From: Pipra filicauda
Lineage: Eukaryota; Chordata; Aves; Passeriformes; Pipridae
Assembly: GCF_003945595.2 (NCBI RefSeq)
Contig: NW_024104292.1
Location: 1,860,001 to 1,924,000, forward strand
Reading direction: 5' to 3'
DNA: 64,000 bases
Part shown: in pieces, positions 23,551-35,589 of the stretch
How the letters are laid out: every line of letters begins with the position of its first letter
Numbering within the stretch: the stretch's first letter is position 1
Notes under the pieces: model-generated
Seen by the model: the letters and a program-made list of their open reading frames with translations, nothing else
Told to the model about the DNA's origin: nothing
Databases searched by the model: none
Made by a program: the position numbers and the translations under genes

Positions 23551-26500
23551 AACTTTTCTGGCATACGAGCGTAGAAAGGAATATATTATCATTTAGGGTC
23601 TTTTCTGTATTTGTAAATTCAAATGAGGGAATTGAAATCAGTCAATTGTTTAGTAGTTACAGAGCAGATAAATGACTCTGCTGCATACTTCTTTTTTTTT
23701 TTTTTCCCTAGGAGGAGTTATTCAGATCAAGAAATAATCATCAAAATTGGCCATTAGCAAATGAGCCAAGTAGCATGGTCATTGAGTTAAACTCCTGAAG
23801 ATGCATTACTCCAATACTGAAAGCTTACTTTATGAATTCTTTTTAAATTCTTTTAAAAAAACTCTTCCACCCTCTTTCATGAGTTTTTTGATGTTGACAT
23901 TATTTTCAATGCCTCCTGTGGTTTGAAAATGCAAAGAAAAACTGCAGGAAAATATTTTCAACCCTTTCAAAATCAGCTCTCTTTTTGCTACATGTTCTGA
24001 GAGAAGCCTGTTTGTCCACATAAAGTCTTCTAAAGGCTTTACAGGAATGTATTGAATTTTCAAAGTTTCCTGTTACACATTTTGCACTTGTAAGAATTTT
24101 TTCTGGACAAAGTCTTTCGCTTATCTATGTTTGAGTCTTCTTCATTTAAATATAATAAATGGAGAATTTTGCTTATGAAGAACCAGATAGAGAGCAGTAA
24201 AAATTGCTGTAGTGCTCATTAGTGTCTCCCAAAGCATTTTCCTTTTTAAGTGTATTTATTCTACAGGTATGCAGATGCTCAGAGTCCTGACCTTTCATTT
24301 CATTCTTATTCTTCAGTTCTGCAGGCTTATAATCATACTGTCCCAGAATATATCTTTGATCTATGTAGGCTCTTACTAATGCTAAAATGTAGATATTAAG
24401 CATATTTTTTTTTGTCTGTCGAGGTTCTCTGGAATCTCCCTTAGCAGATTTTTGACAGCAGTGCCTGTATAATTTAAAGCGCATACAGGATATGTTAATG
24501 AGGGCTTGAAAGTATTAACAGCATTTGCAAAATGAGCCCTTTGAATTTAACTTACATTTGCAAGCACAAATGTACATATTTTCTGTTAGTGCCTTTGCAA
24601 AATCTACATCCTCTGGTGTTTACAATGTGATGAGGTTTTATATTGCTGGTAGGAATTAAAAAAGTGTGGTTGCTTTTGTACAACATTTTGTCTAGGGATA
24701 TGTTTTCTTAAGAGGACAAGGAATATTTGAAGACATATTTCCATCACTCTATCTTTTGCTTGCACTACATAAAGGAGCCTGAAGTGCTTTCTAAGAGTAA
24801 GACTGATGGATAGGCTTCATCTTTAGTCACCAGAAGCAAAAAATTCTCCTGCAACAAAAGAGAAAGCAATAAGAGATGTATTGAAAAACCTCCTGGTGCC
24901 AACCAGTGAAGGGCACCCTCCATTCCCTCCTTTCTCATGCTGACCATCATCATCAGCAGGGTAAGACCCCTGGCCCCATGGTGAGTGTCTGTGCAGCACC
25001 TTGTGCACAGCACCTGCTCCCCAGTGCAGGCAGGAAAGGGAGCTGGGAGCACATCTGGGGGCTCAGTCCCCATCTGGGAGAAGCCAGGAGATGTTAGATG
25101 CTTATTTTCCTTCTATCTGGCACCAGCAATATTGATATTGCAGTGCGTGAACAAACCACATCCATGTCCCTATGTTGTGTGAGAGGAGTTTTCACACAGC
25201 TGTGTGTTTGATAATATCTATTACAACAACAGCTTTTTGCAGCAGGACAGCCCTTCTGAAAAGCAGCAACACTGCAGAGCATGGCTTTGTCCATGTACTT
25301 TGTGTCTGAGGCCTTACTGTGCCTGATACTGATCATAATTTAAACAAAGCTGGAGGCTCTCCTGGTTTTCAGTGTGTTTTTCCTTGATCTTTTTCAAATG
25401 ACCATCTATCTTCTATATCACACGGTTTTCTATAGCATCCATCACTGTTCAGTCTACAGACTTCCCTGCTAAATCAATTCTATGCTGTGAAGTCCCCAAA
25501 GGACTCTGCGGCTGTTTCTGCTCAAGTCCACAGCCTGCTTGGGGAATACTTTATTTTAAATCATCATCATTCTCAAAACCTTTTAAATTGTGCCAAAGTA
25601 TTACTGTCTTTCTACTATGGACAAAAAAGGGCTTAGGAGTGTGTGTTTGGAAGGATACGAGATAATTTAAGAGATGTGGTTTTGGTCAAAATGCCAAGAA
25701 CTTTTTTTGAAATCAATTTACAGGGAAATAATTCTCTCTAAGCACAGTATATTGAATCTTCATTGCCTTGTGTGGAATTCTTCACTGTTTCAACAGGGGC
25801 TTTGTTGAAGGAAATAAAAGAAATTAAAGAAGAAAAGAGAGAGGTGCTGTGGCTGAAGGATCTGTTTAGCATTGTTGTTCTGAAATACAGTGTTTATTGC
25901 TGATTTGTTTCCAGTGGTGTTAGTCACAAGCTCTGGTGTGTTGTAAGAGAATATAAGCACAAATATAAGCACAAATGACAAAAAACATTGCTTCACCACA
26001 CTGCTAATGCTCTAGTAGTTACTCAGGGATACTCAGTGTTGAGGGTATTAATGGAAAAGAGTAAAAGATCTGGTGCCTGGTTTTGACCTTGCTACTGATG
26101 GGCTGTGTGGGGTAAGGCATGTCACTTAATCACTCCACTGGCATAAAACATTTGCCCGGGACTTCATTTCTGTGCACATTTCATCTACACAATCTTACTG
26201 CTGTGACTTTCTGTTTCGCTATCAGCCTCTGCTCAAATTGGCTCCGATTTTTGCACTTGTGGAGGAGAAAACTGCTGTCTCTGCACGTAGCCCCTCTTGC
26301 AATCGATAGAGAACCTGCACAGGGAGTGGTACACTGCCAGTTGCCAGGGTATAGCTCGAACTTGAAAGATTTTGGAGTCAGGGCTGTCATACTACTGTTT
26401 GTTTCTTCCATAAAGTTGTAAAAGAAATGGAGCTCCAAACCTGGACAGAGGTTTGGCCATGTGGCCTTGCAGACACTACAGAGAACCCCAGGAACCAAAG

Positions 26501-27449
26501 AAAAGCAATCTGCAGCTCAAGGGAAGTAATGCAGAACCAGATTTTTTGAGTGCTTTGAGATATCTGGCTAAGGGAAGAAGAAAACACTGCATGTATCCAT
26601 ATCTAATTGATATAAAGTAGGTTTAACTGGACTTTTCTTTAGTGGGGTAGTTTAAGCTCTCCCTGACTAATAATATTCAAGTCTGCTTTTCATTCTAATG
26701 CTTCAGGTAACTGCTTCCAATTGATGAGCAAAAGCTTCCACTTCCTTAATTCCTAATAGGGTATTTTATCCTCCCTGCCCATGCTATCTGTCCCTGGTCA
26801 TCTCTCCTCCCGTGGAGGATACATGATGATGAAATGGTCAGTGACTGTGTCAGGAAAACTCCCAACCATGCACAAGCAGCATTACTGGAAGAGACAGGGT
26901 ACAGCCCTGTGAATTTATTCAGGGCTGTCCAAGAGCTCACAGCATCAAGAGCCTCTATCTGTAACAGATAGCGCAACAAATGCCTGGAGGCTGAACAGGA
27001 TAGCACCAGATGATGCACAGAGCCTATGGTCCAACACATGAAACAAGATTGTTCTCCCCATTAATTTCTTTTCCTATCTCATTTTCCCACCTGCTGTCTT
27101 ATTTCCATGCTGAATCTGGCCACCTACCCATTCAGCTATTTTTTTGTGGGAAGGGCTTACCATTGCTGCTGCAGTGCCTGGGGTGCAGCCTGATGAGACT
27201 CTGCTTTTTACCTCTAGGCTGTCAATGTCTCCTGCAGTAGGAATGGGGAGTGTTAATTCAGGAGAGATCAAGAGTAAAGTCTGGGCTTTGGGCTGCGAGC
27301 TTGCCGCATATTGAGTGTTCTGCAAAAAATTGTCCACTGTGATTTGTTCTTTCTCCAAGACAAATGTTTTTATCATAAGAAATGAGTGTCACCTTTCTTC
27401 TCTTCCACTGGTGGTTCAAGTAACTGGTATATGATGTCAGATAAAAAAC
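23551..27449. other. Non-coding unique sequence with minor repeats
   Basis: A 12-base unit ATATAAGCACAA is repeated twice at 25951-25974. Around 26070-26130 the words TGGTTTTGACCTTGCTACTG, GGGCTGTGTGG and CACTTAATCACTCC follow the order of a MIR-type core, a possible ancient SINE relic. The GC-richer patch at 24900-25090 has short open frames on both strands but no convincing exon. Confidence 0.45.
26070..26130 (+). mobile_element. Possible MIR-like core relic
   Basis: Plus-strand order of CTGGTTTTGACC, CTACTGATGGGCTGTGTGG and GTCACTTAATC resembles the MIR core (CTGGCTCTGCC, CTAGCTGTGTGACCTTGGGC, AAGTCACTTAACC). It is short and diverged. Confidence 0.4.
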
Positions 27450-27715
27450 ATAGAATCATAGAATCATGGGAAGGTTTGGATTGGAAGGGACCGTAAAGAT
27501 CACCCAGTTCCAACCCCCCTGACATGAGCAGGGACATCTTCCACTAGATCAGGTTGCTCAAAGCCCCATCCAACCTGATCTTGAACCCCTCCAGGGGGCA
27601 TCCGCAACTTCTCTGGGCAACCTGTTCCAGTGCCTCACCACTCTCACAGTAAAGAATTTCTTCTTCATATTTAATCTAAACCTACCTTTTTTCAGTTTGA
27701 GGCCATTATCCCTTG
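27450..27715 (-). mobile_element. CR1 3'-end fragment
   Basis: Antisense CR1: ATAGAATCATAGAATCATGG, GGATTGGAAGGGACCG, GATCACCCAGTTCCAACCCC, then GGTTGCTCAAAGCCCCATCC and AACCTGTTCCAGTGCCTCACC. The 3' terminus at the left edge is intact with two tail units. It is truncated about 265 bases upstream of its end, inside the last RT codons. Divergence is modest. Confidence 0.95.
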
Positions 27716-29240
27716 TTTAAGCCATTACTTTTGACTGAAATGAAAACTAATTCTGGTGATACCTGGGAAAAAAACCAAAACCTAAATAAGTCTTTGTGAA
27801 AACTGAAAGGATGGGAAAGAACAAAATCCTTAATAATTCTGTTCAAGTACCTGTTCATCTAAAAAGACACCTGTGAAAAAGCCAGGAAACTATCTTCCAA
27901 TAGCATGGAAATAAAACTGACTTCAGACAGAATCAAACTGACAAAAATTGCATTTAATTGAGGAAAAAAGTAAAAAAAAAAAAAAGATAAATGAAAAAGG
28001 AAACAGGTAAGTAAGAAAAAAAAAAGTGGAAGCAAACTGTGTATGCATTTTGTTTATCTGGAGAATGTTCCTTCATACAGGTTATTTTAATTGTATACTT
28101 ACTATTTTCTTCCAATTATTCACACTCCATTTTACTTGTAAGTCTAGAGGGGTTCCAAAGCAAGTTTTCTTTCTTTTTTTTTTTCTTGTTTGTAAGTGTA
28201 TATTGATTATTTTGCTCTACTTGCAGTGGAGCTTGAAATGAATATTTTTCTTAGTTTCCTTGCTTGTGCACTAGCGTTATCAATAATCCTGGCAGAATAT
28301 TAGTAAGAGGAGGTGAAACTGGACCCAAGCACCTTGATTTGCTTGATATAACTGTAATGACATAAATGAGCTAGCTGCTGATTTATACTAAGGAGATCAG
28401 GGCCAAGCCCTGTGAAAGCAGAGTATAAACACTACATTTGACCTGTCCGACTTTAAGTTCCGGGGTCTATTCTTGCTAATGCCCATGGCAAAGTGCTCTG
28501 TAATACCACCACATGTTGGTCTAGACATATTTTTTGTAATATCATTCCTAGCTTTAGTGAGATACACTGTTTTTATACAGGATTCTGTTGGAAGTCCTGT
28601 GTCTCCATGACCTTCAGTTGATTAGAGCATAGGTATGCCTGCAGGTAGATGTTTTAGACTGATAAGATGAAGTCCTTGTCACTTCCATTTACAAGTCTAA
28701 AGTTAGGCTAGTTGCTCACATGCACACTGCAAATGAGAGAAAAAAACTCACTCCTGGAAAGTAATCCAGGCCAAGACATGCGTTTGCATAAGTGATTTGT
28801 TTCTCTTACCCCTCCTGTTTCTCTCCATTGAAAAGAGCACCCCAGTCTCTTTGAGACCAGCTCAAAAGTTACATAGTCCCTCCTCCCCCTCCTCCTTCTT
28901 CGTTTCAAGGTATATATGGCATACTGCAGGATAGAAAATATTATTTCTGGTATCCATATCTGTACTGAATCTCTCACAAGCTTTCCTGTCCATCTCACCC
29001 TCTACACAGCCTGAGGAACAATTTCCGCTGCTACCTTTTGCTTTCCCAGCCAGGGTTTCCCCAGAGCTGTGCTGGCTGTACGTGCAGCTGGGAGCACTGG
29101 CTGCATGGTTCGGATGGACAATAGCTGTCAGTCTGAGTCATGCCATAACGTGTTGGGTCATCACTTCTCAATTTCAGTACATCTGGAAGCTTCAGTGTTG
29201 CGGGGTTAAAACTCCTTATGAAAAGTAATTACATTTTTAT
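27716..29240. other. Non-coding sequence with poly-A and pyrimidine tracts
   Basis: A-rich stretch with a run of about 15 A near 27973, T-rich run near 28170, and a CT-rich tract at 28877-28901 whose complement gives the arginine run of a spurious open frame. No gene recognised. Confidence 0.5.
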
Positions 29241-29825
29241 TTGAGCTGCAGAAACGTTACGATAGATCTGAGATTTTGCATTCAGGCCAGTGACAAGAGG
29301 AACAAAAAAGATGGTTATCTGCATATAAGAGAAGAAAAGTATTTTTTTTCTCTACATAGCACTGCTGGGAGTATAATTGAATACAGCAGTCTATTACAAA
29401 CACTGTGTTGCAAAGACAACACAGAAAAGTTAGGGAGAGTTCAGAGGAAAATTATACACAAATATATTTCACAAATATATTCACAAATACAAAATTCTGA
29501 GGAAGAAAACTTCTCCAGGTTTTTCAGAGAAGTTCCAGAACAAGAGGCCTCTTTGCATACAAGAAGTCTTAAGGGAGACAGACTGGCTAGCCACAAACAC
29601 AAAAGGAATGATAATACAAGCCATGGTGCTTTGCCCTCGCATAGTACCTTGGTATTGTTTCTCATTTTACGACTGCCTCGGCTGGGGCCAGCCTTGCGCA
29701 GGATGTCATGCAGCATGGACCTAATGACTCCTTTAGCCCCTGTAATCCAAGTACTATGTGTGATCTGCATGAATACAGAAGGAAACCTGGCAACGGCCAA
29801 AGTGCTCATAATTTTCCTCCCATGA
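29241..29825 (+). other. Longest open frame outside repeats (194 codons), unrecognised
   Basis: This frame starts at ATG 29241 and runs 194 codons without matching a family I know. It overlaps a 135-codon open frame on the opposite strand (29441-29848). A third frame, on the plus strand, is also open over about 29690-29870 and ends in AAAAG|GTAATT, a possible splice donor. With several frames open at once, none has a clear claim. There are no domains, signal peptide or membrane segment I would stand behind. It may be chance, or a single exon or pseudogene in one of these frames. Confidence 0.2.
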
Positions 29826-30284
29826 TCTCTGTGTGTTTGCAAACACATAGCCAGAGAAAAAGGTAATTAAATGTCATTACTTGCAATTGATTTTGTTTAT
29901 GGTGGTTCAAAACATCATGTTTTTCACTCTACAGCTTACACTGATGGAAAAAACTAAAGCAAAACACCATGAAAAGACCTAATTTCTTTCAATTACTGTC
30001 CAAATGGACTGTACTACAATTAAAAAGTAAAAGCCAATTTTATCCCTATGAATACTCATCTTTCTTTCATCTTTGCACTTCTCAATCAAACTTTTTTTCT
30101 AAAGCCTTTCTGAGACCTGTTATTACCAATTGGGAAAAGAAACAAAACCCCAATTCTTTTTCATATTTTACTGGGTTGGCATTAAGCTATGTTAAGTGAA
30201 ATCTCATATAAAACAACTGTATCAAGTAAAGAATTTTTACCGGTGTCTGAGTTTGTGTCATAAAAGGCACCTGATCAGTGGTCA

Positions 30285-30430
30285 GAAATTATGCAAGTGG
30301 CAGGCTTGACTGGCTGGGCAGGGAGCTCCATAAGCAAATGCCCCAGCTCGTGCAGAACTGTGTACATCCCCAGCAAGGAGCGAGTCACTCTGAACGACCC
30401 CATCATCCACCAGCAGATCTGGCAGTTCAC
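30285..30430. other. Exon-like segment with coding-type codon bias
   Basis: In the plus frame beginning at 30291 the stretch 30333-30427 reads SKCPSSCRTVYIPSKERV and on to HQQIWQF. Roughly 27 of 32 third positions are G or C, in otherwise AT-rich DNA. Such bias usually means past or present coding. An acceptor-like GGGCAG precedes it at about 30315-30320, but no GT donor sits at the expected end. The reverse strand of the same stretch is also open in two frames, so the strand is not settled. I do not recognise the protein; it may be a pseudogene fragment. Confidence 0.25.
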
Positions 30431-30780
30431 ACACACACCTCCTTTAATGTTTTTCTCACTTAATAAGCAGCAATTGAATCAGCATATCCTGCTTTATTCT
30501 CCTTGGCAAAAGCTCTCTGATGCTTCTGAGTTATGCTCCAGGCTGAGAGGAGAGGTTTTGTTTAACATCTGCTGGTCCATGCTCTTCTCGTTGCTTGCTT
30601 CTGGGCGCTTGTAGCAGCCACCCCCATGCAGGCATGGACTCACTGCAGGAGCATATAGGGTTCCTCTTATTGACTTCCTGAGCTCCATCTGTCAGTGAGT
30701 GGGGCCATTCCCATTCCAATTATAGCTACATGTACCCCCATTTTACTCTGTTTTCTTTCCTTTAAGCTGTGCCAAGAACC
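30431..30780. other. Non-coding sequence
   Basis: An ACACAC run lies at 30427-30438. Open frames on opposite strands overlap between 30494 and 30719 and have no recognisable protein features. Confidence 0.45.
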
Positions 30781-30781
30781 A

Positions 30782-30915
30782 CCCTGAGATTAGCTCAGTT
30801 GGTTAAACTGAGCATGGTGCTAATAAAGCCAAAGGATTGATCCCTCTATGGGCCATTCATGTAAGATCATGGACATGATGATCTTGTGGGTCCCTTCCAA
30901 CTCAGAATATTCTCT
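30782..30915 (+). mobile_element. tRNA-Ile-derived SINE with CR1 tail (TguSINE1-like)
   Basis: The 5' part is a decayed tRNA-Ile: an A box TAGCTCAGTTGG at 30791-30802, an anticodon loop CTAATAA at 30820-30826 with anticodon AAT, and a B box GGATTGATCCC at 30834-30844, followed by GGGCCA. The 3' part (GATGATCTTGTGGGTCCC, then TTCCAACTCAGAATATTCT) is the 3' end of a CR1 element. tRNA-headed SINEs with CR1 tails borrow the CR1 polymerase for retrotransposition. From memory, TguSINE1 of songbirds has this tRNA-Ile plus CR1-X layout, which points to a passerine host. The anticodon stem carries a mismatch and the acceptor stem is not intact, so it is not a working tRNA gene. A pol III promoter (A and B boxes) is still recognisable. 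Confidence 0.88.
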
Positions 30916-33100
30916 GAAGAAAACACACTTTGTATTTATTTCAAAGGCTGGGACATTCAGATGACTGGTGCAGTCTTACCTAGTGATGTATGTCAGATTC
31001 TGTGTATTGACTCCCTCCCTCCCCTCCCTTCCTTTGCTATCCTTCTACTTTCCTGCCTAAAAAGCTGAAGTTTCACATTTCCTTGCCCACTATCATTTCA
31101 CTCTTCATGTGGTTACACTAGAGATGACCAAGGTGACAACAGTCATTTCTGGTCTTAGTACCCCTTAGAACCCATACTGTTATGAGCAGTAGCATAACCA
31201 CCATGGTACCAGATGTAACCACTGCTCTTCCTGCAGATACCAACCCTAATGTTCCCATAGAGGACTATGCCTGCTGGTCTGTGGATAGAGACCACTGGTG
31301 CTTTCCTTGATGAAAAATTAACAGCACACCCCGCACACTGTCTCCCTGAATATCATAATTGCTTGTTTTATAAGTTGGGGAACTAAAGTACTTCTGTCTC
31401 AAAGATGACCTCTCAGCAGCTGGAGCACTTTGGGCAAGGAAAAACCCAAGAGTCTTTTTTTTCTCACTGTGAGTTATCTCAACCTAAAAGAGAAAAAAGT
31501 CTTTATTTTTCTTCCTAATTATATTTCATAGATGTCCCAGAACAAGCCATTTCTGCAAAGCCCCTTGAAAGTGCATGGAGTGATGTGAAATATGGTGTGC
31601 TTTCCCAGAAGAGCTATTGGAGTGCCCTTTCTTGGCAACACAAAGTACACACTTGAGCACTCAAGTGGCAAGTGCTTGCCTTCGAATGCTTCCCAGTTGA
31701 AAAGGAGGCACTGAAAGAAAAATTGCTTTCCGTGAGCTTTGACATGTTGTGTAAGGCAATGAATGATCCCACAGAGACTTACGGGATTCAGGGTATATCT
31801 GCATTGCCCTCAGAGTAGCTCATAACACTATATCCTGGAACAGGGTAACAACTTAGCCCGTACTGAAGAGAGCTCTGGGCTGCCTGCTTGGCGGTCACTT
31901 TCTGGGTGGTTTATAGTGATTTTTCTCTACAGTCTTTGCATACATCTCCCCTTTGCTCATGGGAGGCAAGTTCATCTCCTATAGCATTAAAGCAGAGTTT
32001 ATGACCTTGGGAAGACCTCTCCCTAGACAGTCACTTACAGAAAGTGAGGGATCCAACACAACCCCTTGGCATCTATATGGCACTCAGAGGTGGATGCCTC
32101 TACCAGCCAACGCATCTGAGCATATAAAACCATTAGATTGAGGTGCTTGGTTTGTGGTCAGCTAAAGTGAGAGGAAATGAATCTGAAATGAATCCTCGGC
32201 ATCTCTGTCGAGCAGGGGAAACTGCACTCATAAGCTTTCTTCCTCTGTTTTACCTGCTTTGAGTCAGAAGTATTTGGGAAAATAACTCTTTTTTTTCTTT
32301 CCTTTTTTTTTTTTTTTTCCTATGCTCTGGAAATCTGATCTTTAAAGTCTTTTGAGACTTTCCAGTGGGTACCAAATCTATTTTCTGTATTTGTACAGAA
32401 GGTCATGGTCCTTTACTCTGTCTTCTGGGCACTGCTGCAATGAGACAGGCTCAGAAGGATCATACTGTAGAAACAGAACTTTCATTAAAGTTTTTACTGT
32501 CTTCAGGTTAATCTATGCAACCTGTATATTCTGCTTGTATATCATGTTATAAGAAAACAATATGTACTTATTTTAAATAGATTCTTAAAAAGATAAAATT
32601 GATCCTGTTTCTCACCTGCACACTCTTGGGATTACCAGAAACAGCTAATTTCTTCCATCATCTGGAGCTGAATTTGATGTAACTCTGAACTTGGGAAAGC
32701 AAACCAGACTGTCAAACTCAGATGTGCAAAACTGAACAATCTACAGTTGAAGGTAGTCACCTTTATAAATACGAAATAATTTTCCTGAGCCCTGCTTTAA
32801 TTTTTAGCTGTAGGTACCAAGATCCACTGAAATTTGACCTTATTTTGTTTAAATCTGTAGTTTTAGACTTATATATTTCAGTTCAGGCACTGACCTAAGT
32901 AGGAAACACATCTCTTTATAGCCATTCCAGCTTTTCTTTTGTGAAGGCAAGGTCCAATCCCCATGCCTCCAAAGTCAAAGGCAGGACTTGTACTGATTTC
33001 CAAATGGTTGATGGCCATAAGGCCTTCTCCAGATGATCTAAAGAAGGGTTCATTTGCTTTGATGTCATGCTTAATTTGCCACCACTATTAAGGAGCTGCA
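30916..33100. other. Non-coding unique sequence
   Basis: No gene recognised. A poly-T/pyrimidine tract lies at 32288-32320. Nothing else structured was seen. Confidence 0.5.
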
Positions 33101-35589
33101 CTAACTATCAAGAATTGCACAATTGTGCACTTGGCCCCCTAATCGCTACTTCATTTTCATTTTTAATACTCATTTTGTGAGAATGTAAGTAAAATTAAAC
33201 AGTAATTAGGGGACTAAATACACAACTGAGCAATGCTTTGGTCCTATGTCCTGTAGGCCAATGACTAGAGGTCTTGAACAAAACCACCAAAGGAACTGTG
33301 AGCGCTTCACCATATTTGTGCTGCTATTTCAGGCCTTGAGAACTGTATTCAAAGATAACTGTGTTGCTAATATTCCTCCTCATCTACGAATGTTAGCAAT
33401 GATCCACCTTAAATGTGTGATGGTTTTCAGTTTTGCATTTTTTTATTTGGAAGCTGAATCATTTGATAAATGGATATCTTAATTTGCTTGCTAACAGGGA
33501 GCTTCTACTGAAACAAAACATATTAATTTTTTTCTGGAAAGTAAACACTTAAAATATGAAAAAAATTGAGAATAACAAGGTTTGATGGTTTCTGATACTG
33601 GTTTTTGAAAATAAATATCATTTAGGTTTAAAATACATGTTTGATCTGTATAAACTTTCATCTTAACTTGTCTAAATGTACAAAAGATATCACGCTGTGC
33701 TTGAAGATAACCAAGATTTTGTTGAGGAAGTGTAATAGAATATTCACTTGACAATGAAAAGAAATGAGAAAAACCCCTTTCTGATGAGCAAGACAAGAGA
33801 ATGATTCAATTTTTTGTCTGCCCTACTATTTTGGAGCCCCAGGTTAAATCCATCGCAAGGACTGCTCCTAGTTACACTGTTAGGTAAACCCCATTACTAC
33901 CAAATTAAAATGACTTCAAACTGCCCTTGTTTAAGGAGGAAACATATGGGGAATCCCAAGTGGAATAAGAAAGCACTTGATATTCCATGGACGCAGCTGG
34001 AAATGCTTCCTTTTGACTTCATGAGCATGCATTCAAATAGGCATGACCTTGGATGTTTTTTACCTTGCAGTACACAGTTAGGACTGCCTAGAATAATAGT
34101 TTACTTGCAATTTTTAATTGTGCAGAAATTGTGGTGTTTATAGTGTAAATGGTATGTCATTGAATTACCATAAAATTCATAGTAATTAAATGCTTTATAC
34201 CTTTAAGCAATCAGGGTTGTGTAGTAACCTGTTGCCATTTCCTACATTTATTTTAATATTTAACCACAAATGCTCTGCCAGCAGAGGATTGAGCTCTCGG
34301 ATGATGACTGGAGAGGGAGGGAAAGAGGAAGTGAATGGGTGGGTAAGAAACAGTGATAACAAAGGTTTTATTTCATCCTGCAGGTGACATTGAAGATGTA
34401 TTGCCATCTGGCATGATAAACATTATAATATATCAGTGCTTGTTTGCCAGATGTTGGTAGACACAAGCAGACAGTGGTTCTGATGCATAGAAATGATTTA
34501 GCAAAATGCATCTTGCTAAATTGGAGTATCTGAGTTGTCATATTTTATCTTGCTTCTGCTGGCTAGGTATGTAAAGGAGGAAGGAAATCAGAGTTATTGA
34601 GAATTAAGGAAATTTTACAGCAAGGTAAATATTCCACTGCAAACCAACAGAAATAAGGACACTCTGTGTAGTAGTTGGTTCAAATTGATACTGCCCTTGA
34701 AATAGGCCAACACGTGCTGTGCCAACACTTCATACATTCATGCAAACATTTTTCAAACATAGATTGCAAGATGAATAAATGTTGCTACCCATATTTTTTA
34801 GTTTTTCAAAACAGAACTTTTTCATTTCCATTTTGATCAGTGTGTGCATGTGTATGAGAGTGTCTCTAGGTCCTTGCTGTCTGGGACTTTTTTCTCCTCC
34901 CTAGGTGAGACCTATAAAGTCATAAACATCAGTATGCCTTTCACACAGAAAAATGGACGTTCTCTGCCCTAAGTTCCTTATACATTGAATAAACCAAGGT
35001 GCAAGGAGACCCTGGACGCTGTGAAAATTGAAGGTGAACATTGGTAGGCATTGCAGAGACTGGAAGGAAATTTGAGTGGCAAGAATTTTGCATTAACCTG
35101 AAGGTAGTCTGTTATTTTCATCTGTATTATAGCTATGCCAGGAATCAAGACAAGCTGGGATAAAAAACCAAACCTCAATAACCAACCAAACCTTAATTTC
35201 AGGTTTTTAATTTTCTCATTTCGGTCTTTTACTATCAGGCCCATGGGAAACACAGGAATGAAATATAAGAATGAAACAGGAATGAAAGGTCTATTTATTC
35301 TATGATCTTCCGTATATTTTCATCTCTCCCAGAAACATCCTGTCAGGGTAATACATGGGGGATAAAAACTGGGTGAGTTAGAAAATGGAAAGGAATCTTC
35401 CACCCTGATAAAGCATCTATCTAGGTCTAGACTGCTGCTTTGACATCTTGGTTATATTAATGCTGTGGATCAGACTGATGGATGATTTCAGGGGAGAAGA
35501 AGAAAAGAATAAATAAAGCATTGCTATAGAGATGTCCTCAAGGCAGGGCTTATGTCACATTATTTCATCTCTTAAGAAAAAAATGAAAT
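33101..35589. other. Non-coding unique sequence
   Basis: No gene or repeat family recognised. Short open frames at 33246-33482 and 33814-34143 have no domain character. Confidence 0.5.

Noticed and set aside
28708..28998. Arginine-rich protein on the minus strand
   Set aside because: The arginine run is the complement of a CT-rich low-complexity tract.
30782..30856. Functional tRNA-Ile gene
   Set aside because: The acceptor stem is not intact, the anticodon stem has a mismatch, and the sequence runs straight into a CR1 tail, so it is a SINE head.
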